Positions 61,411 through 64,000 of a DNA stretch of 64,000 bases are shown here, one piece after another. The first letter of the stretch is position 1; every line of letters begins with the position of its first letter. The position numbers and the translations under genes were made by a program. The DNA is from Sulfurimonas sp. (lineage in GTDB: Bacteria; Campylobacterota; Campylobacteria; Campylobacterales; Sulfurimonadaceae), in the NCBI RefSeq assembly GCF_019429335.1, contig NZ_JAHYJB010000005.1, positions 1 through 64,000 on the forward strand. The letters are read 5' to 3'. Under the pieces are notes generated by a model, which worked only from the letters and a program-made list of their open reading frames with translations, was not told where the DNA came from and ran no database searches.

Positions 61411-62754
61411 TTACTGGTTAGTGTTCATACTTTCAAGAAACTCTTCATTTGTAGCTTTTTTCCCCATTGTTGTATAGACAAATTTCAGCGCTTCTATCTC
61501 GTTGTCCTGCTTATGAATCATTTGGCGCAGGATAAATACTTTTTGTAGTATTTCAGGACTGACAAGAAGCTCCTCTTTTCTCGTTCCTGATTTAAGGATA
61601 TCAATAGCAGGGAAAATTCTTCTGTCTGCGATTTTGCGATCAAGTACAACCTCTGAGTTGCCGGTACCTTTGAACTCTTCAAAGATAACTTCATCCATTC
61701 TGCTTCCCGTATCTACAAGAGCGGTTGCGATGATGGTCAAGCTTCCGCCGTTTTCTATGTTACGAGCCGCTCCAAAAAATCTTTTTGGCTTGTGAAGTGC
61801 ATTTGCATCCACACCGCCCGATAAAACTTTTCCGCTTGATGGTGTTACGGTGTTGTAAGCACGTGCTAGACGTGTGATAGAGTCTAGTAAAATAACAACA
61901 TTGCGTCCAAGCTCTACGCGTCTTTTTGCTTTTTCTATTACCATCTCCGCTACTTTTACGTGGTTCTTTGCGGGCATGTCAAAAGTTGAGCTGTAAACAT
62001 CACCCTTGACGCTTCTCTCCATGTCTGTTACCTCTTCGGGTCTCTCGTCAACAAGCAGAACCATCAAATCTATCTCAGGGTGATTGTGAGTGATACCGTG
62101 AGCAATCTCTTTTAAGAGTTCAGTTTTACCGCTTCTTGGAGGTGCTACTATAAGACCGCGCTGCCCCTTACCGATAGGAACAAAAAGGTCCATCATACGA
62201 CCTGTTAACCCTTTTTCTCTGTATTCTAGTTTTATCTGTTGTGTTGCGTAGAGTGGAGTAAGGTTTTCAAAAAGAGGTCTTTTTTTACTCTCTTCGGGAG
62301 GAAGGCCGTTGACTGCTTCTATTTTAATAAGCGCGTAGTATCTCTCTTGGTCCTTTGGAGGGCGAACCTGACCCGTTACTACATCTCCGTTACGAAGAGC
62401 AAAACGTTTGATTTGGGTATTTGACACATACGCATCGTTGATACTCTCATCAAAACTTTTATCAATCGAGCGGATAAAACCGTAACCATCTAGCATAATC
62501 TCCAAAATACCGCTAAAGAGGATAAAGCCGCCTTGTTCGGTTTGAGCTTTTAATATCTCAAAGATAAGGTCTTGGCGTTTTAGCTCATTTGGATGCTCAA
62601 TGCTGAGCTCCGTTGCCATAGCGGTAAGTTCTTCTATGCTTTTTACACGGAGATCTTCTACGCTTGCGCCCTTTACCGGACTGTGCGTTCTTGTTTTAGC
62701 GTTAGTTTTGTTATTTGTGTTTTTACGAGGTTGTTGCGGAGTGTTTTCGCTCAT
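61411..62754 (-). CDS. rho: Transcription termination factor Rho
   Basis: A 447-residue hexameric RNA helicase. N-terminal low-complexity tail (about 1-35, N/K/T/P rich), RNA-binding cold-shock-like domain with [20 protein letters not shown] near 80, and ATPase core: [24 protein letters not shown] near 195 (Walker A), [14 protein letters not shown] near 235 (Walker B), [12 protein letters not shown] near 297 and [29 protein letters not shown] near 345. ATG 62754 follows AAGGTAGCT. It precedes murI in the same direction. Confidence 0.96.
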   Translation of the reverse strand: MSENTPQQPRKNTNNKTNAKTRTHSPVKGASVEDLRVKSIEELTAMATELSIEHPNELKRQDLIFEILKAQTEQGGFILFSGILEIMLDGYGFIRSIDKSFDESINDAYVSNTQIKRFALRNGDVVTGQVRPPKDQERYYALIKIEAVNGLPPEESKKRPLFENLTPLYATQQIKLEYREKGLTGRMMDLFVPIGKGQRGLIVAPPRSGKTELLKEIAHGITHNHPEIDLMVLLVDERPEEVTDMERSVKGDVYSSTFDMPAKNHVKVAEMVIEKAKRRVELGRNVVILLDSITRLARAYNTVTPSSGKVLSGGVDANALHKPKRFFGAARNIENGGSLTIIATALVDTGSRMDEVIFEEFKGTGNSEVVLDRKIADRRIFPAIDILKSGTRKEELLVSPEILQKVFILRQMIHKQDNEIEALKFVYTTMGKKATNEEFLESMNTNQ

Positions 62755-62797
62755 AAGATAGCTACCTTAATGTTTTTAGATTTGCCATGTGGATATT

Positions 62798-63996
62798 AAC
62801 TGTATGGTGCATAGGGAAAGTGTAAGATGTTTTCATACAGTTTTTGATGGCGTAATTTTACACTAATAGAAGTTGCAATGTCAAGTTTTTGTATTAGTCC
62901 ATAGCATTTGGCACTGAGGATTAGTATTAATGAGATATTGTACAGGAGTTTTCATTTGTAAACTATGGTGTGGTATTTCAGTGTTATATTCTATGAGCCA
63001 ATCTGCCATTTTTTGATTAAATAGATCTATATCGCTAAAAAGTAAATCATCGTTGTAATCAACGAATTGCTCTTGTATGGTTCTATTAAATCTTTCATTG
63101 TGAGCATTCATTTTAGGGGAGCGTGGATATGTCCAATAGTGTGTTAGCTGCTTTTTTTGTAAAAGAGCATCAAACTCTTTTTTAAACTCAGAGCCGTTAT
63201 CAGATAGAATTGAAAATTTATCTTGATTATCGTTTGTAGTAACACCATCTATTAGTGCTTCAAGCACTTTGGCTGTATGCGTTGTGTGTTTGGTTGGAAT
63301 TGCAACTGCAAATGCTATGCGACTGTTAGGGTCAATCATAGTCATAATATATCTTCTCATACCAGCTGTTACTCTTTGAATTGTATCAACGGCCCACAGA
63401 TGCATAGGGGCATTCTTAAGACCTTTTGGTTTACGAGTTTTAATCTCTTTTTTCTTTGGTTTCACTCTGCCTTTAGAGTCTATGCGCTGTGGAAACAGTC
63501 TCATTTTATCTTTATCCCTTGCGATTATTCTTCCAATAGTTGACTCTGAGGGGAGAAGAAGATTATTATCTTCACACCAAGAATGTAACATTACATGTAG
63601 TTTAGCTTTACCAATATTTGGATATTTTTCTCTAAGGCGTTTAATTTCATCAACTACAGCTTTTGGTGTAGTAGGTTTTCTAATTTGTTTTGGTGCGGTA
63701 GATTTTGGATTTAAAGACGACACATTTTCTTTACTTTTTTTAAAAGTTGCTTTGTATCTATAGATAGTTCTTCTGCTTACACCAAATGCTTCTATGGTTG
63801 CTTCAAGTCCGTATTTGTCAAAAAACTTTATGATTTTTAATCTTTTAGTAGCTTCTGTATTTTCCATCTCAAAAAGATAGCTAAATCTTTTAAATCTGGA
63901 ATATCCTCTTATGCCGTTGAAGAGATAATCTGTTTGCATTTTTCACTCTTTAGTTCTCCTCTAGAGAGTGCCATATGTTTCTGAACTTATACAGTT
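62798..63996 (-). mobile_element. IS481-family insertion sequence (ends uncertain)
   Basis: The transposase gene lies inside inverted copies of an AACTGTAT-type motif: AACTGTATG at 62798-62806 and TATACAGTT at 63988-63996, which would put TGT..ACA at the tips as in IS481 elements. A third, inverted copy, CATACAGTT, is at 62834-62842. No target duplication is recognisable, and the window ends four bases after the right motif, so the boundaries are provisional. Confidence 0.5.
62881..63939 (-). CDS. IS481-family transposase
   Basis: A 352-residue DDE integrase-core transposase. N-terminal helix-turn-helix (about 40-75) with GVSRRTIYRYKATFKKSKEN, then the rve core: Asp in HLWAVDTIQRVTAGM, Asp in SILSDNGSEFKKEFD and Glu in NAHNERFNRTIQEQ (motif spacing as in DDE). 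The C-terminus IEYNTEIPHHSLQMKTPVQYL is typical of the family. Intact, so the element may be active. It is the last gene of the window and its promoter region lies at about 63940-63995. Confidence 0.9.
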   Translation of the reverse strand: MQTDYLFNGIRGYSRFKRFSYLFEMENTEATKRLKIIKFFDKYGLEATIEAFGVSRRTIYRYKATFKKSKENVSSLNPKSTAPKQIRKPTTPKAVVDEIKRLREKYPNIGKAKLHVMLHSWCEDNNLLLPSESTIGRIIARDKDKMRLFPQRIDSKGRVKPKKKEIKTRKPKGLKNAPMHLWAVDTIQRVTAGMRRYIMTMIDPNSRIAFAVAIPTKHTTHTAKVLEALIDGVTTNDNQDKFSILSDNGSEFKKEFDALLQKKQLTHYWTYPRSPKMNAHNERFNRTIQEQFVDYNDDLLFSDIDLFNQKMADWLIEYNTEIPHHSLQMKTPVQYLINTNPQCQMLWTNTKT

Positions 63997-64000
63997 TTTA

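Noticed and set aside
62798-63996. A target-site duplication for the IS481-like element
   Set aside because: Flanking bases (TATT on the left, TTTA on the right) do not match and the window ends too soon.

Overview
The window is about 64 kb of AT-rich bacterial chromosome. Gene content and order point to a Campylobacterota (epsilonproteobacterial) genome, most likely a Sulfurimonas-like free-living chemolithotroph. The main clues are the run folC, M23 peptidase (Csd1-type), bactofilin (CcmA-type), mfd, which is the Helicobacter cell-shape order; a two-helix K+ channel with a TVGFG filter; many TTG/GTG starts with 4-nt overlaps; and several membrane or periplasmic multihaem cytochromes. Genus is inference; phylum is well supported.

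Layout. 1-79: 3' end of a group II intron (domains V and VI). 114-7527: Cu/Ag-type RND efflux operon (YtkA/FixH-like protein, TolC-like, CusB-like, CusA-like) with its own two-component system; the kinase start is frameshifted. 7534-7706: two identical tRNA-Phe genes. 7857-10680 (minus): mraY-murD-purN. 10907-18174: gpmI, fabG, a DUF523/DUF1722 protein, photolyase, acpP, fabF, accA. 18175-22567 (minus): DnaQ-like exonuclease, trpF, rpe, a STAS-CheX protein and an HDOD protein. 22718-25232: rpmB, K+ channel, argJ. 25254-26850 (minus): a HipB-HipS-HipT type toxin-antitoxin locus in which hipS and hipT carry frameshifts. 27263-30635: a three-haem MauG/CCP-like peroxidase, a membrane-anchored five-haem cytochrome and a thioredoxin-like protein. 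30664-35302 (minus): TRIC-like channel, gamma carbonic anhydrase, ppk, lnt. 35407-38291: yajC-secD-secF with a tiny ORF between secD and secF. 38523-40009: a small membrane protein gene whose stop codon was hit by a complete ISAs1-family element. 40101-51407: DUF6394-like protein, leuS, lptE, diguanylate cyclase, folC, csd1-like, ccmA-like, mfd, ymdB-like. 51408-54051: an unknown gene and a divergent PhoB/PhoR-like pair. 54048-61322 (minus): dnaX, an EAL-domain remnant, and a signalling cluster (histidine kinase, HD-GYP regulator, PBP-like protein, beta-barrel protein) in which several members are damaged; then murI. 61411-62754 (minus): rho. 62881-63939 (minus): an IS481-like transposase.

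The genes are mainly housekeeping (cell wall, fatty acid synthesis, translation, secretion, transcription termination and repair) interrupted by three accessory zones: the metal-efflux operon beside a group II intron, the hip locus next to the cytochrome cluster, and the broken signalling cluster. Two features cross these boundaries. Intergenic gaps carry small dispersed palindromic repeats of at least three kinds. Six loci (the hip genes, two kinases, the PBP-like gene, and the HD-GYP gene start) are interrupted by what look like single-base changes, mostly a missing A or T in a short run. These could be real decay, slippage-controlled expression, or residual sequencing error; the sequence alone cannot decide.
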